Assembly (NCBI GenBank): GCA_036381035.1
Contig: DASVDQ010000012.1
Span: 40,001-79,869, forward strand
From: Trueperaceae bacterium
GTDB lineage: Bacteria > Deinococcota > Deinococci > Deinococcales > Trueperaceae
DNA length: 39,869 bases
Direction: 5' to 3'
Below the pieces are notes generated by a model. It worked only from the letters and a program-made list of their open reading frames with translations. It ran no database searches and was not told the DNA's origin. Made by a program: the position numbers and the translations under genes. Of this stretch, positions 1 through 7,356 are shown piece after piece. Numbering within the stretch: position 1 is the first letter of the stretch; each line of letters starts with the position of its first letter.

Positions 1-161
1 TCGACGCCTCGCCGCTGCGCGACCTCATGCCGGCGGGGCTGTCGAGGGACGCCGTCCTGAACGGGATCGCCTACGTGGAGGAGCGGGAGGTGTTCCTGCT
101 CACGGGCAAGCTGTGGCCGAGCGCCTTCGAGGTGCGCCTCGTCGCGGCCCCGTCGCCTTGA
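1..161 (+). CDS. Glutaminyl-peptide cyclotransferase, C-terminal end (partial)
   Basis: Only the last 52 codons are inside the window; the open frame begins before base 1 (first complete codon at base 3) and ends with TGA at 159-161. The visible residues include VLNGIAY, then FLLTGKLWP and FEVRL. This is the typical closing blade of bacterial glutamine cyclotransferases, beta-propeller enzymes that convert N-terminal glutamine to pyroglutamate, usually outside the cytoplasm. No catalytic residue or signal peptide can be checked because the rest is missing. It converges on the fmdB-like gene. The identification rests on this short tail, so it is likely but not certain. Confidence 0.7.
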   Translation, partial: DASPLRDLMPAGLSRDAVLNGIAYVEEREVFLLTGKLWPSAFEVRLVAAPSP

Positions 162-218
162 GGGAACGCCAGACCGAGGGCCCGGCCGACCGAGGGCCCG
201 GCCGATCGCGCCCGGTCC

Positions 219-482
219 TCAGTCGTTCGCCGCGCCGCCGGAGTCGGACGAGGAGGAGCTCGAGTCGCCCTTCGACGCGCCCGAGCCGTTCGACGAGCTC
301 GAGGACTTGCGGCTGTCGTTGACGTAGAAGCCCGAGCCCTTGAAGGCGATGCCGACGGGCTGGACCACGCGCTTCACCGGGTCGCCCGTGCGCGGGTCGA
401 CGGTCAGCGGGTCTTCGGTGATGCTCTGCTGGTGCTCGAAGGTCTCGTTGGTGACCAGGTTGCGGTACACGTAGACCGGCAT
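219..482 (-). CDS. FmdB-family small regulatory-type protein lacking the zinc cysteines
   Basis: 87 residues. The start ATG (482-480) has a strong AGGAGG ribosome site a few bases upstream, which fixes it against much longer frames. Residues 1-55 follow the FmdB/COG2331 plan: an MPVYVYRN start, a middle PLT..P segment, and the near-invariant FKGSGFYVNDSR near residue 47. Family members normally carry two CxxC knuckles forming a zinc ribbon. Here these positions read NLVTN and DPRTGDP, so there is no cysteine at all. The last 28 residues are Ser/Gly/Asp-rich and probably disordered. Function is unknown for the family (a regulatory role has been proposed for FmdB). It is transcribed divergently from gpsA across a region with a perfect inverted repeat. 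Confidence 0.85.
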   Translation of the reverse strand: MPVYVYRNLVTNETFEHQQSITEDPLTVDPRTGDPVKRVVQPVGIAFKGSGFYVNDSRKSSSSSNGSGASKGDSSSSSSDSGGAAND

Positions 483-563
483 CGTTCCTCCTGTACGCCA
501 TGCCGTGGTGGCTGCGGCCGAGGCTCCGCGGCGCCGCGCCCCAAGAGAAGACGCCCACGAAGC

Positions 564-590
564 ATGGCACTCGCGGACGCCGAGTGCCAT
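564..590. repeat. Perfect 10-base inverted repeat between fmdB and gpsA
   Basis: Left arm ATGGCACTCG (564-573) and right arm CGAGTGCCAT (581-590) are exact reverse complements around a 7-base centre CGGACGC. The element lies just upstream of the gpsA -10 box (605-610). On the minus strand, a TAAGAT hexamer (594-589) would place the repeat at the very 5' end of the fmdB leader. It could be an operator shared by both genes or a 5' stem-loop in the fmdB mRNA. Confidence 0.75.
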
Positions 591-604
591 CTTACATCTC
601 CTGG

Positions 605-610
605 TACGCT
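605..610 (+). promoter_or_regulatory. -10 element of gpsA (leaderless layout)
   Basis: TACGCT fits TANNNT and ends 7 bases before the ATG at 618. No Shine-Dalgarno sequence precedes either candidate ATG (612 or 618). The spacing therefore favours 618 as a leaderless start. Confidence 0.5.
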
Positions 611-617
611 GATGCGC

Positions 618-1637
618 ATGTCGCACGCGGCCTCCGCACCGGCCCTGGTGACAGTCCTGGGAGCCGGCGCTTGGGGCTCGACCCTCGCCCGTCTGCTCGC
701 GAACAACGGCCACAGCGTCAGGCTGTGGACGCGCGACGAGGGGCACGCACGCGAGCTGGCCGCGACCCGCGAGAACGCCCGCTACCTGCCGGGCCTGCGT
801 CTGCCGCCCGCGGTCACGCCCACCAGCGACCTCGACGAGGCCCTGGCCGGGGAGCCGCTGGCCTTCGCCGCCGTGCCGGCCCGCGCGCTGCGGTCGGTGC
901 TCCGCGCGGCCAGGCGCCGTCCGGCCGCCGTCGTGTCGTGCGCCAAGGGCGTCGAGCCGAGCAGCGGGGAGCGCGGCGAGCCCGACTTCAAGCGCCTCTC
1001 CCAGGTCGTGGAGGAGGAGATGCCCGGGGTGCCCGTGGCGGCGCTCTCGGGGCCGAACCTCGCCAGGGAGATCGCCGACGGCAAGCCCGCCGCCACGACC
1101 GTGGCCAGCCTCGCGTCGCACCTCGCCCGCTGGGTGCAGGACCTGCTGCAGCAGGCCACGTTCCGCGTCTACACGAGCCCCGACCTCGTGGGCGTCGAGC
1201 TCGCCGGCGTGATGAAGAACGTGATCGCGCTGGCGGCCGGCATCTGCGACGGCCTGCGGCTGGGCGACAACGCCAAGTCGACCATCATCACCCGCGGTCT
1301 CGCCGAGACGGTCCGCTTCGGCACGAGGCTGGGCGGGCGCGAGCGCACGTTCTACGGCCTGGCGGGCCTCGGCGACGTCGTCGCCACGTGCGCCAGCCAC
1401 CTCTCGCGGAACCACAGGGCGGGCGTGCTGCTCGCCGGGGGCGAGCGCGTCGACGGTCCGGCGATCTCGAGCCTCACGGCCGAGGGGCTCGGCACCGTGG
1501 CGGCCGTGCACGCGTTCGCGCGGGCGCACGACGTCGACCTCCCGATCACCGCGGAGGTCTACAGGGTCGCCTACGAGCGCAAGGACCCGCGCGAGGCGAT
1601 CGACACCCTCATGTCCCGCGAGAGGAAGGCCGAATGA
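618..1637 (+). CDS. gpsA: NAD(P)-dependent glycerol-3-phosphate dehydrogenase
   Basis: 339 residues from the ATG at 618 (an ATG two codons earlier at 612 is possible; the -10 box spacing favours 618). GpsA reduces dihydroxyacetone phosphate to sn-glycerol 3-phosphate in the cytosol, the backbone precursor of phospholipids. The N-terminal Rossmann motif GAGAWGSTLA is at about residues 15-24. SGPNLAREIADGKPAATTV and the catalytic-lysine segment GVMKNVIALAAG follow, then GLAGLGDVVATC in the helical substrate domain. Length matches the family. The stop overlaps the start of the next gene (ATGA, 1634-1637), so translation is probably coupled to the ABC exporter, although no metabolic link is obvious. 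Confidence 0.95.
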   Translation: MSHAASAPALVTVLGAGAWGSTLARLLANNGHSVRLWTRDEGHARELAATRENARYLPGLRLPPAVTPTSDLDEALAGEPLAFAAVPARALRSVLRAARRRPAAVVSCAKGVEPSSGERGEPDFKRLSQVVEEEMPGVPVAALSGPNLAREIADGKPAATTVASLASHLARWVQDLLQQATFRVYTSPDLVGVELAGVMKNVIALAAGICDGLRLGDNAKSTIITRGLAETVRFGTRLGGRERTFYGLAGLGDVVATCASHLSRNHRAGVLLAGGERVDGPAISSLTAEGLGTVAAVHAFARAHDVDLPITAEVYRVAYERKDPREAIDTLMSRERKAE

Positions 1638-2545
1638 GCGCGATCACCGCCACGGGGCTGACGAAGCGTTACGGCGCCAAGGCCGCCGTGGACGACGCCA
1701 GCTTCTCGATCGAGCAGGGCGAGATCGTCGGTTTCCTGGGGCCGAACGGCGCCGGCAAGACGACCACCCTGCGCATGCTCGCCGGGCTCGTGAGGCCCAC
1801 CGCCGGCTCCTGCACCGTGCTCGGCCGTCCCGTGCCGGGGGAGAGCCTGCGCGAGGTCGGGACGATGATCGAGGAGCCGACCTTCTACCCGTACCTGACC
1901 GGCCGGTCGAACCTGCGCCACGCCGCGCTGCTCCACGGCGACGTCCCGCCGGGCCGCGTCGACGAGGTGCTCGAGTTCGTGTCGCTGCAGGACGCCGCCG
2001 ACAAGAAGGTCCGCGCCTACTCGCAGGGCATGAGGCAGCGCCTGGCGCTCGCCCGCGCCCTGCTGTGGCGGCCCAGGGTCCTGCTGCTGGACGAGCCGAC
2101 GAACGGCCTCGACCCCGCCGGCATCGCCGAGGTGCGCGAGTCGCTGCGCAGCGTGGCCTCTCAGGGGGTGACCGTGCTGGTCTCGAGCCACATCCTCGCC
2201 GAGATCGAGAAGCTCGTCGACCGCATCCTGGCGATCGAGGCCGGCCGCATCGTGTTCGACGGGCCGCTGCGCGAGCTCGTCGAGCGCATGGGCGCCCCCA
2301 CCGCGACCTACACGGTCACGGCCCGCGACCAGGCCGGCCTGCTCGCCGCGCTGCGGGAGCTCGGCTACGCTCCCACGGCGCGCGGCGAGGACGGCGCCGA
2401 CGTCACCGTGCCCGCCGAGGAGGCCGAGTTCCTCATCGAGCGCCTGACGACCAAGGGCGTGCGCGTGACCTCCGCCGTCCAGCGCGGCGAGGACCTCGAG
2501 GGCGCCTACCTGCGCCTTATCGACCCCACCAGGAGGCCCTCGTGA
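1634..2545 (+). CDS. ABC exporter ATP-binding subunit
   Basis: 303 residues. Walker [10 protein letters not shown] is near residue 38, signature SQGMRQRLALARA near 132, and Walker B LLLDEPTNGLDP just after. This is the ABC-2 (drug/antibiotic-type, CcmA/NatA-like) ATPase arrangement. After about residue 220 there is an extra 80-residue tail (TYTVTARDQAGLLAAL...) typical of these exporters. It couples ATP hydrolysis to the membrane subunit encoded next. The start overlaps the gpsA stop (ATGA) and its own stop overlaps the permease start (GTGA, 2542-2545), so the three genes are read as one unit. The substrate cannot be inferred. Confidence 0.9.
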   Translation: MSAITATGLTKRYGAKAAVDDASFSIEQGEIVGFLGPNGAGKTTTLRMLAGLVRPTAGSCTVLGRPVPGESLREVGTMIEEPTFYPYLTGRSNLRHAALLHGDVPPGRVDEVLEFVSLQDAADKKVRAYSQGMRQRLALARALLWRPRVLLLDEPTNGLDPAGIAEVRESLRSVASQGVTVLVSSHILAEIEKLVDRILAIEAGRIVFDGPLRELVERMGAPTATYTVTARDQAGLLAALRELGYAPTARGEDGADVTVPAEEAEFLIERLTTKGVRVTSAVQRGEDLEGAYLRLIDPTRRPS

Positions 2546-3498
2546 ACGCGGTAGCGGCCACCGTCAGGGCCGAGACGTTCAAGCTGCTGCGCAAGCGCCG
2601 CCTCTACGTCCTGGCGTTCCTCTACTGGGTGCTGCTCCCCGCGGTCGCGCTGCTGGTGGGCCGCCTCCTGTTCACGAACCTTAGCGAGTTCGAGAGGGAG
2701 GGCCTGCCCGTCACCGACCTGATGCAGTCGCTCTTCTCGGCGCACGGCCTGGCGAGCATCGCGCTCGCCGGCCCGGCCTACATGTCGCCGACGGCCTACA
2801 TCATCGGGGTCGTGCTCCTGGCGGCGCTGTTCATCGGGGAGGAGCGCGGCCAGAACATGTGGAAGACGGTCCTCGTCGTCCAGCCCGACCGCCCCGCCGT
2901 CCTGACGGGCAAGCTGATCGTCACGATGGGCGCGCTGCTCGTCCTGATGCTCGGCGCGTTCCTCAGCTCGATCGTCTTCGGCACCGTGGGCATGTCGTTC
3001 CTGCCCACCGACCTCTCGGGCGACTGGCTCGGCCTCCTCGCCCTCTACCTGTGGCAGTGGGCGCACCTGCTCGCGGCGGTGCTGTTGGCCTTCCTGCTGG
3101 TCTTCCTCGTGCGCTCGGCCGTGCTGGGGATCGTCATGGTCCTGCTCCTGCCCGGCCTGATCGAGGGCCTCTACTCCGTCCTCAACACGCTCTTCAACCT
3201 CCAGCCCCTGACCCGCTTCAACGCGATCTTCCAGGCACTGAGGCTGCAGAGGGTGTGGGAGGCGGCCCCGCGCTACTTCTTCACCACGAACCTCTACGCG
3301 CCGGGCCGCTCGCCGGCGCGGGACGTGGCCGCCGAGCTCCTCGCGAGCGCCCCCTCCGGCCCCCAGGAGCTGGGGCCGCTGCAGCAGCTCATCGGGGGCG
3401 GCGTCTCGCTGGGCCACGCGTCGGCGGTGATGGCGGGCTACGCGGTCGTCTTCGGCGTGCTCCTCTTCTGGCTGTTCCGCCGGCGCGACGTCGACTAG
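2542..3498 (+). CDS. ABC-2 type exporter permease subunit
   Basis: 318 residues from a GTG that overlaps the ATPase stop. The N-terminal MNAVAATVRAETFKLLRKRR is the usual cytosolic lead-in of ABC-2 permeases, followed by about six hydrophobic segments (near residues 25-45, 80-100, 125-150, 170-195, 200-222 and 292-312). Between segments 5 and 6 lies a roughly 70-residue polar loop with several aromatic residues. It is the membrane partner of the preceding ATPase. The last residues (RRRDVD) are cytosolic. A GC-rich inverted repeat begins at the stop codon. Confidence 0.88.
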   Translation: MNAVAATVRAETFKLLRKRRLYVLAFLYWVLLPAVALLVGRLLFTNLSEFEREGLPVTDLMQSLFSAHGLASIALAGPAYMSPTAYIIGVVLLAALFIGEERGQNMWKTVLVVQPDRPAVLTGKLIVTMGALLVLMLGAFLSSIVFGTVGMSFLPTDLSGDWLGLLALYLWQWAHLLAAVLLAFLLVFLVRSAVLGIVMVLLLPGLIEGLYSVLNTLFNLQPLTRFNAIFQALRLQRVWEAAPRYFFTTNLYAPGRSPARDVAAELLASAPSGPQELGPLQQLIGGGVSLGHASAVMAGYAVVFGVLLFWLFRRRDVD

Positions 3499-3537
3499 CC
3501 GCGCGGGGCGCGGACCGACCTGCGGACGCCGCGCGGC
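3498..3537 (+). terminator. Stem-loop after the ABC permease, possible terminator
   Basis: GCCGCGCGG (3498-3506) and CCGCGCGGC (3529-3537) form a perfect 9-base stem directly behind the stop codon. The loop is about 22 bases and there is no T-run, so intrinsic termination is uncertain. Confidence 0.35.
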
Positions 3538-3650
3538 AGGGCCGTTCCCCTCGACGCGTCCGGGGCGTCCGGGGCCCACGGGCTCCGCGCGGACGCACCC
3601 GCGCGCGGGGCGCGCCCGACGAGGTGGGCAACCCTCACGGGCCCTTTCGC

Positions 3651-3656
3651 GATAAT
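3651..3656 (+). promoter_or_regulatory. -10 element of the first terC gene
   Basis: GATAAT, one base from the TATAAT consensus, ends 7 bases before the ATG at 3664. No ribosome site is present, so a leaderless transcript is likely. No clear -35 is seen. Confidence 0.55.
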
Positions 3657-3663
3657 GGCGCGC

Positions 3664-4437
3664 ATGGAATGGGTCACCAGCCCGGAAGCGTGGATCGCGC
3701 TCCTCACCCTGACGGTCCTCGAGGTCGTCCTGGGCATCGACAACATCGTCTTCATCTCGATCCTGTCCGGGCGGCTCCCGGAGGCTCAGCGTCCGCGCGC
3801 GCGCGCGCTCGGCCTCGGCCTGGCGATGTTCACGCGCATACTGCTGCTGCTGTCGGTCGGCTGGCTCGCCCGCCTGACGACCGAGCTGTTCGGCGTGTTC
3901 GGCCACGGCGTCACGGGCCGTGACCTCGTGTTCCTGGCCGGCGGCCTCTTCCTGATCTACAAGGCCACGGGCGAGATCCACGAGCGCCTCGAGGGCCCCG
4001 GCCGCGAGGAGGAGCACGAGGTGCCCAACGCGGTCAGCTTCACCGCCGTCATCACCCAGATCGTGCTGCTCGACATCGTCTTCTCGCTGGACTCGGTGAT
4101 CACCGCCGTCGGCATGGCGAACGACATCCCGGTGATGATCGCCGCCGTGGTCATCGCCGTCGGCGTCATGATGTTCTCCGCCGGGCCGATCAGCCGCTTC
4201 GTCGAGGAGCACCCCACGGTCAAGATGCTGGCGCTGGCGTTCCTCATCCTCATCGGCGTGACGCTCATCGCCGACGGCCTCGGCCAGCACATACCCAAGG
4301 GCTACATCTACTTCGCGATGGCCTTCAGCGTGGCCGTCGAGTTCCTCAACCAGCGCGCCGCCCACGTGGCCAGGCGGAAGGCGGCACCGGTGGAGCTGAG
4401 GAAGCCGCGTCCGCCCGTCGCCGCCCCGCGGCGCTGA
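3664..4437 (+). CDS. TerC/YjbE-type integral membrane protein (terC1)
   Basis: 257 residues; the start is fixed by the -10 box 7 bases upstream. There are about seven hydrophobic segments. The two TerC acidic motifs sit in membrane helices: LEVVLGIDNIVF near residues 20-31 and DIVFSLDSVITA near 139-150. TerC proteins are linked to metal-ion (Mn2+) export or metal loading of secreted proteins; the tellurite-resistance name is historical. The compact form resembles the short TerC branch rather than the Alx/YkoY branch found at 20.6 kb in this window. The C-terminal 25 residues are basic and proline-rich. The 3' end, including the stop codon, is duplicated just downstream. Confidence 0.85.
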   Translation: MEWVTSPEAWIALLTLTVLEVVLGIDNIVFISILSGRLPEAQRPRARALGLGLAMFTRILLLLSVGWLARLTTELFGVFGHGVTGRDLVFLAGGLFLIYKATGEIHERLEGPGREEEHEVPNAVSFTAVITQIVLLDIVFSLDSVITAVGMANDIPVMIAAVVIAVGVMMFSAGPISRFVEEHPTVKMLALAFLILIGVTLIADGLGQHIPKGYIYFAMAFSVAVEFLNQRAAHVARRKAAPVELRKPRPPVAAPRR

Positions 4438-4484
4438 GCCGAGGGCCGGCTGCCGCGAGCCGCCCCGCGGCGCTGAGCCGAGGG
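4420..4484. repeat. Perfect 26-base direct repeat spanning the terC1 stop codon
   Basis: The 26 bases at 4420-4445, which contain the last terC1 codons and TGA, recur without mismatch at 4459-4484, giving a 39-base period. Both copies start with GCCGCCCCGCGGCGC and end with GAGCCGAGGG. The second copy lies in the gap before the convergent GGDEF gene. Confidence 0.85.
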
Positions 4485-4546
4485 GCCCCCGCGGACCGTC
4501 ACGCGGCGCGGGCCCGAGAGCGCGCCTCTTGGCGGCCGCGCGCGGC

Positions 4547-5479
4547 TCAGGCCCGGCTGCGCCTCTTCTGCTCGTACATGCGGGCGTCGGCGTAGGAGAG
4601 GAGGGCCTCGAAGGACTCGGCGTGGCTCGGGTAGAGCGCTGCGCCGACGCTGGCGCCCAGGCTGACCGCCACGCCCTCGAGGTTGATGGGCTCCTCGATA
4701 GCGGCGACGAGGCGCTCGGCGACCTTCTCCACGCCCCGCTCGTCGGCGCCGGCCAGCAGCACGGCGAACTCGTCGCCGGAGAGGCGCGCGACCATCTCGC
4801 CCGGCCTCACGTTCTGCTTGAGCCGCTGACCTATCACGCTCAGCACGCGGTCGCCGGTCTCGTGGCCGTGCGTGTCGTTCACGAGCTTGAAGCCGTTGAG
4901 GTCGAAGTAGAGCAGCGCCATCGGCACCGCCTGCCGCCTCAGGACCCAGAAACGCGACTTCAGGTGCCGCCGGTTCGGCAGCCCCGTGAGGTCGTCGTGG
5001 TTCATCATCTCGACGGCCTGCCTGAGCACGTTCTTGTAGTGCGTGATGCTGCGGAACTGGACGATCAGGTGGTCCTCGCCCAGCGGCAGGATCGTGACGG
5101 CGAACCAGGCCGGCTGGCCGGGCGCCGCCGAGAACGGGTCGGAGGCGCGCTCCTGGCCCGCCCGCACGGGCAGCGCCTGCTCGAACTCCTGCACGCGGCC
5201 GCTCACGTGGGCCGTGACGAGCCGGCGGTAGATGCGCGGGTCGAGGTAGTCGGGGTAGACGCTGCGCACGCGGCGGCCGACGAAGTCGTCGCGGGAGACG
5301 CCGAGGAACTCCGCGGCGGCCGGGTTGAGGTCGACCCACTCGAAGTCCGCGAGTCGGCCCGACTCGCTCCTCACGGCCTTGAAGACGACGAGGCCGTACG
5401 GGGCGGTGCGGAAGTAGTCGGGCCACAGCTCGGCCGCCAGGGCAGCGGGGCGTCCCTCGATCGTCGTCACGTCGAGCAC
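4547..5479 (-). CDS. PAS-GGDEF diguanylate cyclase
   Basis: 310 residues from GTG 5479; ATG 5488 in the same frame is the alternative. The -10-like TAAGAT at 5492-5487 overlaps that ATG and lies 7 bases before the GTG, favouring a leaderless GTG start. Residues from about 20 to 150 form a PAS-like sensor (WVDLNPAAAEFLGVSRDDFVG is its typical core). Residues from about 155 on form a GGDEF domain with DDLTGLPNRR and FDLNGFKLVNDTHGH. The signature is SGDEF at 234-238, a variant still compatible with c-di-GMP synthesis. The RxxD inhibitory site expected five residues upstream is absent (RPGE instead). There is no membrane segment, so it is a cytosolic sensor. The ligand is unknown. Confidence 0.88.
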   Translation of the reverse strand: MLDVTTIEGRPAALAAELWPDYFRTAPYGLVVFKAVRSESGRLADFEWVDLNPAAAEFLGVSRDDFVGRRVRSVYPDYLDPRIYRRLVTAHVSGRVQEFEQALPVRAGQERASDPFSAAPGQPAWFAVTILPLGEDHLIVQFRSITHYKNVLRQAVEMMNHDDLTGLPNRRHLKSRFWVLRRQAVPMALLYFDLNGFKLVNDTHGHETGDRVLSVIGQRLKQNVRPGEMVARLSGDEFAVLLAGADERGVEKVAERLVAAIEEPINLEGVAVSLGASVGAALYPSHAESFEALLSYADARMYEQKRRSRA

Positions 5480-5534
5480 CGCCAACATCTTAGCCACAGT
5501 GACCCACAACGGCCGCGGGCGCTTCGTCCCGCCC

Positions 5535-6419
5535 TCATGGGACGGCCTCCTCGTCGCCCCGAGCCGCCGGCAGGCCCCGCCGCGACCACTCGCTCCACGA
5601 GCCCGGGTAGAGCCTCACGCCGCTCAGGCCCGCGACCTCCAGCGCCAGCACCAGGTGCGCCGCGCTCACCCCAGACCCGCAGTAGACGACCACGTCGGCG
5701 TCCGCCGGCAGCGCCGCGACGCGGTGCACGGACCGCAGCTCGTCGGGGTCGAGTAGCCCGTCCTCCCCCATGCTGCTCGTGTACGGCCGGTTCACGGCGC
5801 CGGGGATGTGGCCCGCCACCGCGTCGAGCGGCTCCACCTCGCCGCGGTAGCGCTCGGGCGCCCGCGCGTCGAGCAGGACCAGGCGCCCGTCGCCCAGCCG
5901 TCCGAGCAGCTCCTCGGCCTCCGCGACCATGTCGCGCCGCGGGCGCGCGGTGAAGGTCGCCGGCTCGTGGCGCGGCACCGCCGCGGTCACGGGTCCGCCG
6001 GCGGCCAGGTAAGCGCGGTAGCCGCCGTCGAGGAAGCGGACCCGCTCGTGGCCCAGGTAGCGCAGGAGCCACCAGGCGCGCGCCGCGTACATCGTGCCGG
6101 TCTGGTCGTAGACGACGACCTCGTGCGCGTCGCCCACGCCGAGCTCGGCGAGCCGGCCGGCCAGCGCCGCCAGGTCGGGGAGCGGATGCCGGCCGCGCAG
6201 GCCGGGCGGCGCGGCCAGGTCGCGGTCGAGGTCGAGGTAGACGGCGCCGGGCACGTGGCCCTCCGCGTACAGCGCCGGTCCGACCGACGGGTCGGTGAGC
6301 TCGAAGCGGGCGTCCACGACGCGGAGGCCCGGCTCCCCGAGGCGGGAGACCAGCTCCCGGGCGCCGACGAGCGGCGACGCGGCGGGCCGGCCCGCTGCGC
6401 CCGAGGAGCTCTCATGCAT
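5535..6419 (-). CDS. sseA: Two-domain sulfurtransferase (3-mercaptopyruvate/thiosulfate type)
   Basis: 294 residues with two rhodanese domains. The first (about 20-140) is catalytically empty. The second carries the active cysteine C247 in the loop CGSGVSA. CGSG(V/I)TA-like loops are usual in 3-mercaptopyruvate sulfurtransferases, whereas thiosulfate enzymes tend to have a basic residue after the cysteine, so the mercaptopyruvate type is favoured. The enzyme moves sulfane sulfur to thiols or cyanide in the cytosol. The start is supported by TACAAT ending 7 bases before the ATG. The gene is divergent from an RNA methyltransferase with only 49 bases between start codons. Sulfur-specificity assignment from the loop alone is moderate. 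Confidence 0.88.
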   Translation of the reverse strand: MHESSSGAAGRPAASPLVGARELVSRLGEPGLRVVDARFELTDPSVGPALYAEGHVPGAVYLDLDRDLAAPPGLRGRHPLPDLAALAGRLAELGVGDAHEVVVYDQTGTMYAARAWWLLRYLGHERVRFLDGGYRAYLAAGGPVTAAVPRHEPATFTARPRRDMVAEAEELLGRLGDGRLVLLDARAPERYRGEVEPLDAVAGHIPGAVNRPYTSSMGEDGLLDPDELRSVHRVAALPADADVVVYCGSGVSAAHLVLALEVAGLSGVRLYPGSWSEWSRRGLPAARGDEEAVP

Positions 6420-6426
6420 GTCTCAG

Positions 6427-6462
6427 ATTGTAGCCCGCTCGGCGAGGCCGCCCGGCTATCCT
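6427..6462. promoter_or_regulatory. Back-to-back -10 elements of sseA and the RNA methyltransferase
   Basis: On the minus strand TACAAT (6432-6427) ends 7 bases before the sseA ATG. On the plus strand TATCCT (6457-6462) ends 6 bases before the methyltransferase GTG. Only 24 bases separate the two hexamers, so their upstream promoter regions overlap completely. Confidence 0.6.
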
Positions 6463-6468
6463 CGCCGG

Positions 6469-7272
6469 GTGCGCCGCCGCGTCGACAGCCCCAAGAACCC
6501 CCTCGTCACCGAGGTGATCGCGCTGAAGGAGCGCAGGCGCCGCGCCCGCAGCGGGCACTTCCTGGTCGAGGGCGCGAGGGAGGCGGAGCGGGCGCTGGCC
6601 TCCGGCGTCGCGCCGCGGACGCTGCTCATCGCCCCCGACCTCGCCCCGCGGCGCGTCGCGGAACCGCTGGCCGCCGCCGCCGAGGCGGCCGGCGCCGAGG
6701 TCGTGGAGCTCTCGGCGGCGGCTTTCGAGCGGCTCAGCCTGCGGCAGAACCCTGACGGCGTCGCGCTGGTCGCGGTCGCGCCGGACCGGCGCCTGGCGCC
6801 GGAGGCCGACCTCGGCGGCGGGCCCGTGCTCGTGCTCGACGGGCTCGAGAAGCCGGGCAACGTCGGCGCCCTGCTGCGCACGGCCGACGCCGCCGGCGCC
6901 ACCGCCGTGGTCGTTACCGGGGAGGGCACGGACGTGGAGAACCCGCACGTCGTCAGGGCGAGCCAGGGCAGCCTCTTCGCCTTGCCCATCTACGTGGCGC
7001 CACGCGACGAGGCTCTCGCCGCGCTGAAGGGGCGGGGGTTCCGGCTCGTGGCCGCCTCGCCGCGCGCCGGGCTGGCCCACTGGGAGGCCGACCTGACCGG
7101 CGCCGTCGCGCTGGCCCTCGGCACCGAGGACCGCGGTCTCGACCCCGCCGTGGAGGCCGCGGCCGACGTGCTCGTCAGGGTGCCGATGCTCTCGCGCGCC
7201 GCCGACAGCCTCAACGTCGCCGCGGCGGGCGCGGTAGTGCTTTACGAGGCGCTCAGGCAGCGGTCGCGGTGA
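6469..7272 (+). CDS. TrmH/SpoU-family RNA 2'-O-methyltransferase
   Basis: 267 residues from GTG 6469, chosen because a TATCCT box ends 6 bases upstream; longer frames lack any start signal. The N-terminal 100 residues (SPKNPLVTEVIALKERR... FLVEGAREAERAL) match the SpoU substrate-binding domain. The C-terminal half has the trefoil-knot SPOUT motifs: LDGLEKPGNVGALLRTADAA (motif 1), ALGTEDRGL (motif 2), and VPMLSRAADSLNVAAAGAV (motif 3, a variant of IPM.G..DSLNVS). It transfers a methyl group from S-adenosylmethionine to a ribose 2'-OH of rRNA or tRNA. The target nucleotide cannot be told from sequence. Confidence 0.9.
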   Translation: MRRRVDSPKNPLVTEVIALKERRRRARSGHFLVEGAREAERALASGVAPRTLLIAPDLAPRRVAEPLAAAAEAAGAEVVELSAAAFERLSLRQNPDGVALVAVAPDRRLAPEADLGGGPVLVLDGLEKPGNVGALLRTADAAGATAVVVTGEGTDVENPHVVRASQGSLFALPIYVAPRDEALAALKGRGFRLVAASPRAGLAHWEADLTGAVALALGTEDRGLDPAVEAAADVLVRVPMLSRAADSLNVAAAGAVVLYEALRQRSR

Positions 7273-7300
7273 CCCGGGCCGGTGCAGGGGGCCGAGGGAG

Positions 7301-7319
7301 GCGCGCGGGGCTCGCGCGC
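7301..7319. terminator. Short perfect hairpin between convergent genes
   Basis: GCGCGCG (7301-7307), a 5-base loop, then CGCGCGC (7313-7319). It lies between the RNA methyltransferase and the convergent receiver gene and could end both transcripts, but lacks a T-run. Confidence 0.3.
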
Positions 7320-7356
7320 GGCGAGGCGGTCGCGGCCGCCGTCGGCCGGGGCGGGC

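Noticed and set aside
2506-4365. Long antisense open frame over the ABC permease and terC1
   Set aside because: The translation is rich in His/Arg/Gln/Glu without any domain, and the opposite strand encodes clear transporters. It is a by-product of high GC in the third codon position. The same applies to the long frames opposite aceE, DUF3084, PQQ dehydrogenase, herA and sbcC.
3664-4437. Tellurite resistance determinant
   Set aside because: The TerC name suggests it, but no other ter genes (terA, B, D, Z) are present, and isolated TerC proteins act in metal homeostasis.
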